Shown here: piece by piece, positions 5,380-12,407 of the stretch
Position numbering within the stretch: the stretch's first letter is position 1
Layout: every line of letters starts with the position of its first letter
DNA from: an uncultured Streptococcus sp.
Lineage (GTDB): Bacteria; Bacillota; Bacilli; Lactobacillales; Streptococcaceae
NCBI GenBank assembly: GCA_902461025.1
Contig: CABPWC010000041.1
Location: 1 to 12,407, forward strand
DNA length: 12,407 nucleotides
Reading direction: 5' to 3'
The notes under the pieces: model-generated
Told to the model about the DNA's origin: nothing
Database searches by the model: none
Seen by the model: the letters and a program-made list of their open reading frames with translations, nothing else
Translations under genes and position numbers: made by a program

Positions 5380-7377
5380 TTAGCCAATCACACTTCCGTT
5401 TGGTACAGCTGGATCAACTGTGAGAAGGGTTAATTTGCCATCATGTTCAGCTGAGAGAATCATCCCTTGGCTGACATATTTTTTCATCATTTTACGTGGT
5501 TTAAGGTTGGCAACGATTTGTACTTTCTTGCCGACTAATTCTTGTTCGTTTGGATAGAATTTCGCAATACCAGAAAGGATTTGACGATCTTCACCATCAC
5601 CAGCATCTAAGCGGAATTGAAGCAACTTGTCAGAACCTTCTACTTTAGACACTTCTTTGACTTCTGCGACACGGATTTCAACTTTGTCAAAGTCTTCAAA
5701 CTTAATTTCTTCCTTGTTGAGTTTGAGTTCAACTTCATCTGGATTCCATTCTTTTTCGACGGCTGGCTTGTTGCCTTCCATTTGTTCCTTGATATAGGCG
5801 ATTTCTTCTTCCATATCCAGACGTGGGAAGATTGGTGTTCCTTTGGCAACTACAGTCACACCTGCAGGGAAATCAGCCAAGCTCAAGTTTTCAAGGCTAG
5901 AAACTTCTGCTAGACCAAGTTGAGTCAATACTGCACGACTAGTCTCCATCATAAACGGCTCAATCAAGTGAGCAACGACACGAAGGCTAGCTGCCAAGTG
6001 GCTCATCACACTTGCCAATTGGTCACGAAGAGCTTCGTCCTTAGCCAGTACCCATGGAGCTGTCTCATCGATGTATTTGTTGGTACGTGAAATAAGTGTC
6101 CAAACTGCTTCAAGTGCACGTGGATAGTCAACTGCTTCCATGTAGGTATGATAGTCAGCGATTGATTGTTCTGCCACTTGCGCAAGTTCATTGTCAAAGT
6201 CTGTTACACCTTCTACATAGGCAGGGATTTGACCATCAAAGTACTTGTTAATCATTGAAACCGTACGGTTGAGGAGGTTTCCGAGGTCATTCGCTAATTC
6301 ATAGTTGATACGCCCTACATAGTCCTCTGGAGTAAAGGTGCCGTCTGAACCAACTGGAAGGCTACGCATGAGGTAGTAACGAAGTGGATCGAGACCATAG
6401 CGCTCTACCAACATTTCAGGATAAACGACATTCCCTTTAGACTTAGACATCTTGCCGTCTTTCATGACAAACCAACCGTGGGCAATCAAACGGTCAGGCA
6501 ACTTCATATCCAACATCATGAGAAGGATTGGCCAGTAGATTGAGTGGAAACGAAGGATGTCTTTTCCGACCATATGGAAGACTGTTCCATTCCAGAATTT
6601 ATCATAGTTAGCATGATCCTCTTGACCGTAACCAAGAGCAGTCGCATAGTTAAGAAGGGCATCGATCCAAACGTAGACAACGTGTTTTGGATTTGATGGG
6701 ACTGGTACACCCCAGGTAAAGGTTGTACGAGAAACTGCCAAGTCTTCCAAGCCAGGCTCGATAAAGTTACGTAGCATTTCATTGAGACGGCCATCAGGAG
6801 TGATAAAGTCAGGATGTGATTTGAAAAATTCGACTAAACGGTCTTGGTATTTGCTGAGGCGAAGGAAGTAAGATTCTTCTGAAACCCACTCCACTTCGTG
6901 ACCTGATGGAGCGATACCACCAGTTACATTTCCAGCTTCGTCACGGAAGACTTCTGCAAGCTGGCTTTCTGTAAAGAATTCCTCATCTGAGACTGAGTAC
7001 CAACCAGAATATTCACCTAGGTAGATGTCATCTTGAGCAAGCAAGCGTTCAAAGACTTGAGCCACCACTTTTTCATGGTAGTCATCAGTTGTACGGATAA
7101 ATTTATCATATGAGATATCCAGTAATTTCCAGAGTTCTTTAACACCAACTGCCATGCCATCAACATAGGTTTGAGGCGTGATGCCAGCTTCTTCTGCTTT
7201 TTGTTGAATCTTTTGACCATGCTCATCAAGACCAGTCAGATAAAAGACATCGTAGCCCATCAGGCGTTTGTAACGTGCTAGGACATCACATGCGATAGTT
7301 GTGTAGGCAGAACCGATATGAAGTTTACCAGATGGATAGTAAATCGGTGTTGTAATATAAAAATTCTTTTCAGACAT
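5380..7377 (-). CDS. metG: Methionyl-tRNA synthetase
   Basis: This 665-residue class I aminoacyl-tRNA synthetase charges tRNA-Met with methionine in the cytosol. The HIGH-type motif is HIGS at residues 20-23 within YYPSGKLHIG. The second signature KMSKS is at 309-313. The anticodon-binding helical domain follows. The last ~105 residues (from IKFEDFDKVEIRVAEV) form the EMAPII-like OB-fold tRNA-binding domain found in dimeric bacterial MetRS. The zinc-knuckle region (about 150-165, GGIAPSGHEVEW) has no cysteines, and the whole protein has a single Cys (C30), so this is a non-zinc form. I chose the ATG at 7377 (MSEKNFYITT): GGAAAGGA precedes it and it gives the family's normal N-terminus. The 67 codons of open frame upstream would be non-conserved and cover the promoter. 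Confidence 0.97.
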   Translation of the reverse strand: MSEKNFYITTPIYYPSGKLHIGSAYTTIACDVLARYKRLMGYDVFYLTGLDEHGQKIQQKAEEAGITPQTYVDGMAVGVKELWKLLDISYDKFIRTTDDYHEKVVAQVFERLLAQDDIYLGEYSGWYSVSDEEFFTESQLAEVFRDEAGNVTGGIAPSGHEVEWVSEESYFLRLSKYQDRLVEFFKSHPDFITPDGRLNEMLRNFIEPGLEDLAVSRTTFTWGVPVPSNPKHVVYVWIDALLNYATALGYGQEDHANYDKFWNGTVFHMVGKDILRFHSIYWPILLMMLDMKLPDRLIAHGWFVMKDGKMSKSKGNVVYPEMLVERYGLDPLRYYLMRSLPVGSDGTFTPEDYVGRINYELANDLGNLLNRTVSMINKYFDGQIPAYVEGVTDFDNELAQVAEQSIADYHTYMEAVDYPRALEAVWTLISRTNKYIDETAPWVLAKDEALRDQLASVMSHLAASLRVVAHLIEPFMMETSRAVLTQLGLAEVSSLENLSLADFPAGVTVVAKGTPIFPRLDMEEEIAYIKEQMEGNKPAVEKEWNPDEVELKLNKEEIKFEDFDKVEIRVAEVKEVSKVEGSDKLLQFRLDAGDGEDRQILSGIAKFYPNEQELVGKKVQIVANLKPRKMMKKYVSQGMILSAEHDGKLTLLTVDPAVPNGSVIG

Positions 7378-7422
7378 AATATTTCCTTTCCAGGCTAATG
7401 AAACCTGTTTTTCTAACACTTC

Positions 7423-7450
7423 ATTATACCACATTTTTAGTGATTTTCGA
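7423..7450 (-). promoter_or_regulatory. Extended -10 promoter for metG
   Basis: The minus strand has TCGAAA (7445-7450), a 16-base spacer and TGGTATAAT, a perfect -10 with TGn extension (TATAAT at 7423-7428). The predicted leader is about 40 bases, too short for a T-box or SMK riboswitch, so direct methionine-responsive control by such leaders is not supported here. Confidence 0.78.
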
Positions 7451-7464
7451 TAGAGAAATCCATA

Positions 7465-7500
7465 CAAAAAACAAGATAGACAAGTGTCCATCTTGTTTTT
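7465..7500 (-). terminator. Rho-independent terminator of the ABC efflux operon
   Basis: In minus-strand RNA, ACAAGAU-G-GACA pairs with UGUC-U-AUCUUGU (12 pairs including one G-U), followed by a U6 run. It begins 14 bases beyond the permease stop codon. The plus-strand copy also ends in T5, so it can act in both directions. It separates the efflux operon from the metG promoter. Confidence 0.88.
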
Positions 7501-7513
7501 CCTGTTGATTATC

Positions 7514-8773
7514 TTATTCATAGCGAAGTGCTTCGATAGGATCCAGCTTAGAGGCTTTATTGGCTGGTAAAACACCAAATATCATACCGATACCAGCTGA
7601 GACCGCTAGACTAAAGAGGGCGATTGGGATGGATACACCTACTTCGATTCCTGCAATCATGTTTTGAAGAAGAACACCTGCAAGCATAGTCACCCCTGCA
7701 GCGAGCAGAAGACCAATGAAGCCACCTAACATGGTTAAAATCATAGATTCAATCAAGAACTGAACTAGAATATTCCCACGTGTTGCTCCTAGCGCTTTAC
7801 GTAGACCAATCTCACGGGTACGCTCTGTCACTGAGACGAGCATAATGTTCATAACACCAGTACCACCGACAAAAAGGGAAATCCCCGCAATAGCACTAAT
7901 AATCGTTGTTATGAAGCCAAAGAGTTGTTGAACTTCGTTGAAGGCTTCCGTTGCATCGGCAACCTGATACTCCCCTTGTTGGAGGCCTGCAATCTCTGTC
8001 ATTTTTCTAGCCAGCTCTGGTCCTAAAGTCTGGGTCAAGCTAGTATCATTGACACGAAAGACAATATTTGAAATCTCATCTGTGTTAAAATTGACCGCTA
8101 GAGATGTATTAGTCGTAATCGGGAGCCCTCCAACGCCAAAGGTTTTTGCAGCCTTAGCTTCTTTACTTGCATAAACACCAATAACACGGTAACTGATTTC
8201 ATTTACTTCAACAATCTGGTTGAGGGCATCTTTTGCTGAACCAAAAAGGCTATTGGCTAGTTCTTCATCTAGGATAATCACACTTGCGAAATCCTTATAA
8301 TCTTGCGCTCTAAGTCCACGACCTGCAATAATTTCATTTTCGACCGCATCCATATAAGTGACATTCCCACCGGTCATGTTAGCGTGTTCGACCTTTTTAT
8401 CCTTATAAGTCAAGGTCACATTGGCTGAGTTGGTCACATAGTAGCTATCCACTCCCTTGAGCTTAGCAGCTTCCTTGACCCAAGCTTCTTGAGGTTTTGG
8501 TGGTTCAACAATATCTTCTTCTTGTCCGCCAGACAAGGTCAGGGCAGATTGTTTTTGGGTGAAGGAACCATCTGTACTCTTGGTAGGTGAGAAAAAGACA
8601 TGAATATTTTTCTGGGATTTGGTCAAATTTTTATTGACCTGACGAGACATGGAATCTCCCAAGGCCATGATAACGACAACTGAGGAAACACCGATGATGA
8701 TACCAATCATGGTCAGGAAGGACCGCATCTTGTGAGCCATGATAGATGAAAAGGCAAATTTCAGATTCTGCAT
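7514..8773 (-). CDS. MacB-type ABC transporter permease
   Basis: This 419-residue integral membrane protein is the last gene of a three-gene exporter operon. TM1 is at about residues 18-38, just after a short N-terminal helix. The extracytoplasmic MacB core domain spans about 40-280. An FtsX-type membrane domain with three more TM helices follows (about 285-313, 337-369, 380-403). The cytoplasmic coupling segment ERTREIGLRKALGA (317-330) and the ending KASKLDPIEALRYE are typical of MacB/LolC-like permeases. Unlike E. coli MacB, the ATPase is a separate gene, as is usual in firmicutes. The ATPase stop lies one base before this start, so the two are tightly coupled. From memory, the pneumococcal homologue has been linked to resistance to antimicrobial peptides or lincosamides; the substrate cannot be seen here. 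Confidence 0.95.
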   Translation of the reverse strand: MQNLKFAFSSIMAHKMRSFLTMIGIIIGVSSVVVIMALGDSMSRQVNKNLTKSQKNIHVFFSPTKSTDGSFTQKQSALTLSGGQEEDIVEPPKPQEAWVKEAAKLKGVDSYYVTNSANVTLTYKDKKVEHANMTGGNVTYMDAVENEIIAGRGLRAQDYKDFASVIILDEELANSLFGSAKDALNQIVEVNEISYRVIGVYASKEAKAAKTFGVGGLPITTNTSLAVNFNTDEISNIVFRVNDTSLTQTLGPELARKMTEIAGLQQGEYQVADATEAFNEVQQLFGFITTIISAIAGISLFVGGTGVMNIMLVSVTERTREIGLRKALGATRGNILVQFLIESMILTMLGGFIGLLLAAGVTMLAGVLLQNMIAGIEVGVSIPIALFSLAVSAGIGMIFGVLPANKASKLDPIEALRYE

Positions 8774-8774
8774 C

Positions 8775-9476
8775 TTAGTTTTCCTCCTTTTCTACGATAC
8801 CACTATCAGACGAAATGACACCATCTCGGATGACGATTTGACGTTTCGCATAGGCAGCAATTTCAGGCTCATGCGTAACCATAATGATGGTTTTTCCTTC
8901 TTTGTTTAATTCAACCAAGAGTTGCATGATTTGATTTCCAGTTTTAGTATCAAGAGCTCCAGTTGGTTCGTCTGCCAAGATGATAGAAGGATTATTGACC
9001 AATGCACGCGCAATGGCAACCCTCTGCTTCTGACCACCCGATAATTCTGATGGTAAGTGATGGCTACGCTCGGTCAGTTCAACCTTTTCCAGATACTCTT
9101 CTGCTAATTTACGACGTTTTGATGCAGCAACTCCTGCATAAATCAAAGGGAGTTCTACATTTTGTAGAGCATTCATTTTGGACAAGAGAAAGAATTGTTG
9201 AAAGACAAAGCCGATTTCTTGATTTCGAACCTTGGCTAATTGTTTTTCACCCAAACCGGCCACTTCTTTTCCGTCTAGAAAATACTGACCACTTGTAGGT
9301 GTATCTAACATACCAATGGTATTCATGAGGGTAGACTTACCAGAACCAGACGGTCCCATGATAGCCACGAATTCTCCCTCGTGAACTTCAAGGTTAATGT
9401 TTTTGAGAACTTGAAGCTCTTGATCACCATTTCGATAGCTACGGCAGATATTTTTGAGGCTAATTAGTTGCTTCAT
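8775..9476 (-). CDS. ABC transporter ATP-binding protein (MacB/LolD type)
   Basis: This 233-residue cytosolic ATPase powers the exporter. Walker A GPSGSGKST is at residues 41-49 and the Q-loop Q93 in VFQQF. The ABC signature LSGGQ is at 145-149. Walker B IILADE is at 165-170, with E170 as the catalytic base. The D-loop is ALD and the H-loop histidine is H202. All catalytic elements are intact. It has the size and motif spacing of the LolD/MacB-ATPase group rather than an importer ATPase. Its ATG at 9476 lies within the last 17 bases of the membrane-fusion gene and its stop is one base from the permease start. That layout indicates coupled translation and assembly of the complex in a fixed ratio. 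Confidence 0.96.
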   Translation of the reverse strand: MKQLISLKNICRSYRNGDQELQVLKNINLEVHEGEFVAIMGPSGSGKSTLMNTIGMLDTPTSGQYFLDGKEVAGLGEKQLAKVRNQEIGFVFQQFFLLSKMNALQNVELPLIYAGVAASKRRKLAEEYLEKVELTERSHHLPSELSGGQKQRVAIARALVNNPSIILADEPTGALDTKTGNQIMQLLVELNKEGKTIIMVTHEPEIAAYAKRQIVIRDGVISSDSGIVEKEEN

Positions 9477-10647
9477 CAGTCTTCACCTCTTTTCCTTCTT
9501 GCAAGGAAGCTGTCGGATTACTGATGACTTTTGCTCCATCTGTCAGACCAGATGTGATTTCTTGGTTTTCTGCATCTGCATTGCCCAATCCAACTTCAAC
9601 CTTTTTGGCCTTTTGATTTTCATCAAGAATCCAAACATAGTTTTTATCTTCTTCCATGACGATACTTGTAATAGGAACAAGCAATGCTTTACTCATACTT
9701 TTCACTTCGACACTGACAGAAAAACCTTGTTTCAAATCGCCAATTTCACTAGTTACATCGACCGTATATGGGTATTTAGAACCTGTGTTTGAACCAGCTA
9801 AGCTACTACTTGCTTCGCTACTGTTCTTTGGATAATTTGAAATATAGCTAATCTTACCATTCCAAGTTTTATCTGGGTAAACCTTTGAAGTAAAGGTAAC
9901 TTCTTGGCCTACAGATAGATTGGCAAGGTTGTACTCAGAAAGTTCTCCCTTGACCTGCAAGTTGTCGTTACTAACGATATGTACCAATACTTGGCTATTT
10001 CCTGTTGGAGATTTTGAAACATTGCGATTGACTTCGACAACTGTACCTTCTACTGTACTCAAAACTGTAGCTGCATCCAACTGTGCCTGGGCTTTTTCAA
10101 GTTGCGCTGCCGCGTCTGCACGAACATCACGTGCATCACTGATTTGTGAATCGATAGAAGCTGTAGCTGATGTAGAAGATTGTGCTTGGGTTTGGTCCGT
10201 AGCGCCTTCAATCCCAGCTTGAGGGAGCACAGGTGTTGCTGCAGCAGTATTTCGAGCCTCATTCAATTCATTGATATGACGGTCAGCTTTAGCAACTGCA
10301 CGACTGGCAGCATCATAGGCAGCCTGAGCTTCAGTACTACTATACTTAACAAGAGCTTGGCCTTCACTTACCTTATCTCCGACAGAGACCGAAACCTCAT
10401 CCAAGTCACCTTTACTAGCGTCATAATAAACATATTGCTCATTTTGAGCTGTTACGGTACCAGATAAGAGAACCGATGAAGCCACTGACCCCTCTTTGGC
10501 AAGAACGATTTTTGCAGTTTCGTCTTGTGTTGCAGCTTGATTTGGTTGTCTCAATAGAAGGACAGCAGCTGCTCCTACTACAAGAACTGACGTAACTCCT
10601 ATAGCTGTAAATAGGGGCCATTTTTTAGCTTTTGACTTCTTTTTCAT
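9460..10647 (-). CDS. Membrane-fusion (HlyD/MacA-like) efflux subunit
   Basis: This is a 395-residue adaptor protein of the exporter. An N-terminal Lys-rich stretch and one TM anchor (about residues 11-32) place the rest outside the membrane. Two lipoyl-like halves surround a helical hairpin. The first half lies at about 55-103 and includes KEGSVASSVLLSGTV. The hairpin spans about 104-195 and contains an Ala/Gln/Ser-rich linker. The second half starts near VEGTVVEVNRNVS. A beta-barrel domain and a membrane-proximal domain follow. No lipobox Cys is present. An in-frame ATG two codons earlier (10653) exists, but GAGG is only one base from it and seven bases from the ATG at 10647, so the latter is preferred. 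First gene of the operon, followed by the ATPase and the permease. Confidence 0.93.
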   Translation of the reverse strand: MKKKSKAKKWPLFTAIGVTSVLVVGAAAVLLLRQPNQAATQDETAKIVLAKEGSVASSVLLSGTVTAQNEQYVYYDASKGDLDEVSVSVGDKVSEGQALVKYSSTEAQAAYDAASRAVAKADRHINELNEARNTAAATPVLPQAGIEGATDQTQAQSSTSATASIDSQISDARDVRADAAAQLEKAQAQLDAATVLSTVEGTVVEVNRNVSKSPTGNSQVLVHIVSNDNLQVKGELSEYNLANLSVGQEVTFTSKVYPDKTWNGKISYISNYPKNSSEASSSLAGSNTGSKYPYTVDVTSEIGDLKQGFSVSVEVKSMSKALLVPITSIVMEEDKNYVWILDENQKAKKVEVGLGNADAENQEITSGLTDGAKVISNPTASLQEGKEVKTDEATN

Positions 10648-10678
10648 ATCCATACCTCATTTATAAACATATATTAAG

Positions 10679-10707
10679 ATTATAGCACAAGTTATAAAAA
10701 TGGACAA
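10679..10707 (-). promoter_or_regulatory. Promoter of the efflux operon
   Basis: The minus strand has TTGTCC (10702-10707), a 17-base spacer and TGCTATAAT, an extended and perfect -10 (TATAAT at 10679-10684). The leader would be about 25 bases, ending in GAGG before the ATG at 10647. Confidence 0.8.
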
Positions 10708-10749
10708 TTGCTTTCTGACTATCCAAAAACAATCGCCAAATCTTTTATT

Positions 10750-10773
10750 GTTGTGTTAGTTATATAATACAAC
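10750..10773. promoter_or_regulatory. 24-bp palindrome, candidate operator
   Basis: Arms GTTGTGTTA (10750-10758) and TAATACAAC (10765-10773) are inverted repeats matching at 8 of 9 positions around a 6-base A/T centre. It lies between the divergent efflux and gor promoters, about 43 bases upstream of the efflux -35 and about 60 upstream of the gor -35. It has no T-tract and no G-C stem, so it looks like a protein-binding site rather than a terminator. The regulator is unknown and none is encoded in the window. Confidence 0.45.
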
Positions 10774-10831
10774 TTCTTTTTTATTTTTGCAAGCATTTTC
10801 TTAAGAAATTTAAGCGTAGCAGATTTTTGCA

Positions 10832-10860
10832 TTGACTTTCAAAAAAAGATAGAATATGAC
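10832..10860 (+). promoter_or_regulatory. Promoter of gor
   Basis: TTGACT (10832-10837), a 17-base spacer and TATGAC (10855-10860) precede the gor ATG by 26 bases. The -35 is strong and the -10 moderate. AAAGGAG at 10873-10879 is the ribosome site, seven bases before the ATG. Confidence 0.72.
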
Positions 10861-10886
10861 TAGAAAACAACTAAAGGAGCTTTCTT

Positions 10887-12233
10887 ATGAGAGAATATGA
10901 TATTATCGCCATCGGAGGAGGTAGCGGGGGAATTGCTACCATGAATCGTGCTGGTGAACATGGTGCTAAGGCGGCAGTTATTGAGGAAAAGAAATTAGGT
11001 GGAACTTGTGTCAACCTCGGCTGTGTCCCTAAAAAAATCATGTGGTATGGAGCCCAAATTGCAGAGAGTATCCACAAATATGGACCTGACTATGGATTCA
11101 CAAATACTGGGAACGAATTTGATTATGCAACTCTTCGTAAGAATCGTGAAGCCTATATTGATCGTGCCCGCTCGTCTTACGATGGAAGCTTCAAGCGCAA
11201 CGGAGTTGATTTGATTGAAGGACGTGCCGAGTTTGTCGATGCTCATACTGTCAGCGTTAATGGCGAATTGATCCACGCTAAACATATTGTGATTGCGACT
11301 GGAGCTCATCCTCATATCCCTGCTATTCCTGGTGCTGAACTAGGTGGTAGCTCAGATGATGTCTTCGCCTGGGAAGAGTTGCCTGAATCGGTAGCTATTC
11401 TAGGTGCTGGTTACATTGCTGTCGAATTGGCTGGTGTACTCCATACACTTGGTGTTCAGACAGATTTATTTGTCCGTCGTGAACGTCCACTACGTGGATT
11501 TGATAGCTATATCGTTGAGAGTCTAGTTCAAGAAATGGAAAATACAGGACTAAACCTCCACACACATAAGGTTCCTGCTAAACTTGAAGAAACTGAAGAA
11601 GGCATTACCATTCATTTCGAAGATGGCAGCACTCATACTGCCAGTCAAGTTATCTGGGCAACTGGTCGCCGTCCAAATGTTGAAGGACTTCAACTCGAAA
11701 AAGCTGGTGTCACCCTCAATGAACGCGGCTTTATCCAGGTTGATGAATACCAGAACACAGTCGTTGACGGAATCTACGCTCTTGGAGATGTCACAGGTGA
11801 AAAGGAACTAACTCCTGTTGCTATCAAGGCTGGTCGTACCCTTTCCGAAAGACTTTTCAACGGTAAAACCAATGCAAAAATGGACTACACGACTATTCCA
11901 ACTGTAGTTTTCTCACACCCAGCAATCGGAGCAGTCGGTCTGACTGAGGAAGAAGCTATCAAAGAGTACGGCCAAGAAAACGTTAAAGTCTATACTTCAA
12001 AATTTGCATCTATGTATTCTGCCGTTACTAGTCACCGTCAAGAAGCTCGCTTCAAGCTCGTAACAGCTGGTGCAGACGAAAAGGTAGTAGGACTTCATGG
12101 AATCGGCTACGGAGTTGACGAAATGATTCAAGGTTTCGCAGTTGCTGTCAAGATGGGAGCTACAAAAGCTGACTTTGATGCTACTGTCGCTATCCACCCA
12201 ACTGGCTCAGAAGAATTTGTAACCATGCGTTAA
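10887..12233 (+). CDS. gor: Glutathione-disulfide reductase
   Basis: This 448-residue cytosolic flavoenzyme of the pyridine nucleotide-disulfide oxidoreductase class I family reduces oxidised glutathione with NADPH. The FAD-binding GGGSGG is at residues 10-15. The redox-active disulfide is C41-C46 in GGTCVNLGCVPKK. The NADPH fold has GAGYIA at 173-178, followed by VRRER (196-200), whose arginines favour NADPH over NADH. The second FAD motif is in IYALGDVTG. The C-terminal catalytic HPTGSEE (H437, E442) completes the active site at the dimer interface. The paired arginines and the absence of lipoamide dehydrogenase hallmarks support glutathione reductase. Streptococci of this group import rather than make glutathione, so the enzyme would serve oxidative-stress defence. 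Monocistronic: promoter at 10832-10860 and terminator at 12240-12264. Confidence 0.95.
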   Translation: MREYDIIAIGGGSGGIATMNRAGEHGAKAAVIEEKKLGGTCVNLGCVPKKIMWYGAQIAESIHKYGPDYGFTNTGNEFDYATLRKNREAYIDRARSSYDGSFKRNGVDLIEGRAEFVDAHTVSVNGELIHAKHIVIATGAHPHIPAIPGAELGGSSDDVFAWEELPESVAILGAGYIAVELAGVLHTLGVQTDLFVRRERPLRGFDSYIVESLVQEMENTGLNLHTHKVPAKLEETEEGITIHFEDGSTHTASQVIWATGRRPNVEGLQLEKAGVTLNERGFIQVDEYQNTVVDGIYALGDVTGEKELTPVAIKAGRTLSERLFNGKTNAKMDYTTIPTVVFSHPAIGAVGLTEEEAIKEYGQENVKVYTSKFASMYSAVTSHRQEARFKLVTAGADEKVVGLHGIGYGVDEMIQGFAVAVKMGATKADFDATVAIHPTGSEEFVTMR

Positions 12234-12239
12234 AAGAAA

Positions 12240-12264
12240 AGAGAGACCCCTTGGTCTCTTTTTT
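12240..12264 (+). terminator. Rho-independent terminator of gor
   Basis: GAGACC (12243-12248) and GGTCTC (12253-12258) pair around the loop CCTT. The stem is extended by A-T pairs at its base and followed by T6 at 12259-12264. It starts 7 bases after the gor stop codon. Confidence 0.92.
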
Positions 12265-12278
12265 ACTCTAAATCGGCC

Positions 12279-12294
12279 GTTACAGATTTGTAAC
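12279..12294. promoter_or_regulatory. 16-bp perfect palindrome, candidate operator
   Basis: GTTACA-GATT-TGTAAC is a perfect inverted repeat about 19 bases upstream of the next -35 box. It lacks a T-tract. It resembles the TACA/TGTA core of CopY/BlaI-type sites, but its four-base spacer is wrong for a cop box. The regulator is unknown. Confidence 0.4.
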
Positions 12295-12312
12295 CTTTTA
12301 TTTTAAAAAAGG

Positions 12313-12340
12313 TTGACATTTATATCTCATTCAGTATAAT
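12313..12340 (+). promoter_or_regulatory. Strong sigma-A promoter for the last gene
   Basis: Consensus TTGACA (12313-12318), a 16-base spacer and consensus TATAAT (12335-12340) form the strongest promoter in the window. A second TATAAT is at 12347-12352. The short palindrome ATAGT-T-ACTAT (12339-12349) overlaps the -10 and the likely start of transcription. Confidence 0.88.
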
Positions 12341-12373
12341 AGTTACTATAATTTATAGAAGAGGTTAACTATT

Positions 12374-12407
12374 TTGAAAAAAGCACACATTTACGCTATT
12401 CCTGCTA
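12374..12407 (+). CDS. Start of an unidentified gene (TTG start, 3' end cut off)
   Basis: Eleven codons are visible, reading MKKAHIYAIPA if the TTG at 12374 is the start. AGAAGAGG ends nine bases before it, and a consensus promoter at 12313-12340 lies upstream at the right distance. There is no ATG or GTG in this frame between the promoter and the window edge. The two lysines followed by a mostly hydrophobic run could open a membrane protein or a signal peptide, but the fragment is too short to name. The terminator of gor and this promoter show it is a separate transcription unit. Confidence 0.6.
   Translation, partial: MKKAHIYAIPA

Noticed and set aside
7378..7513. T-box or SMK riboswitch upstream of metG
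   Set aside because: Only 136 bases separate the genes, most of it taken by the efflux operon terminator. The metG leader is about 40 bases and has no T-box sequence.
10800..10814. CTTAA-GAAAT-TTAAG, considered as a CiaR binding site upstream of gor
   Set aside because: The CiaR site is a direct repeat TTTAAG-n5-TTTAAG. Here the arms are inverted and the direct-repeat spacing is 3, so it does not fit.
12279..12294. Possible CopY (cop box) operator
   Set aside because: A cop box has TACA-n2-TGTA. This site has a four-base spacer and no copper gene is visible, so it is kept only as an unassigned palindrome.

Overview
The window looks like a chromosomal segment of a mitis-group Streptococcus (S. 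mitis, S. pneumoniae or a close relative). Three things point there: low-GC firmicute codon use with strong AGGAG ribosome sites, a recognisable BOX element (785-889), and a gene order (gor, divergent three-gene MacAB-like efflux operon, metG, aldo/keto reductase, SDR) that I recall from pneumococcal genomes. Species assignment is inference. No phage, IS element, rRNA, tRNA or CRISPR array is visible, and no stretch longer than 300 bases lacks a gene.

Left part (1-3870, all on the minus strand, so transcription runs toward position 1). An SDR oxidoreductase is followed by five small acidic or helical proteins. Two are SMI1/KNR4 (SUKH) proteins, one is Imm51-like, one may belong to DUF7716 and one may belong to DUF6707. 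This looks like a stack of immunity-type genes with no toxin beside it. After a BOX element come a Nudix hydrolase and, overlapping its 3' end, the start of a stand-alone PEP-utilising TIM-barrel protein cut by the window edge. The SDR is preceded and overlapped by a DUF2829 protein, the family to which the phage anti-Thoeris protein Tad2 belongs. This transcript appears to start at a promoter near 4135.

Middle (4198-7377, minus strand). A COG4989-type aldo/keto reductase has its own promoter and terminator. A 171-bp structured repeat of three hairpins separates it from metG. metG encodes a full-length methionyl-tRNA synthetase with a C-terminal tRNA-binding domain and no zinc-knuckle cysteines.

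Right part. A membrane-fusion protein, ABC ATPase and MacB-type permease form a compact minus-strand operon (7514-10647) with its own promoter and terminator. It probably exports a drug or peptide. A 233-bp divergent region holding promoters in both directions and a 24-bp palindrome separates it from gor, glutathione reductase, on the plus strand (10887-12233). After gor's terminator there is a strong promoter flanked by two small palindromes and the first 11 codons of another gene with a TTG start.
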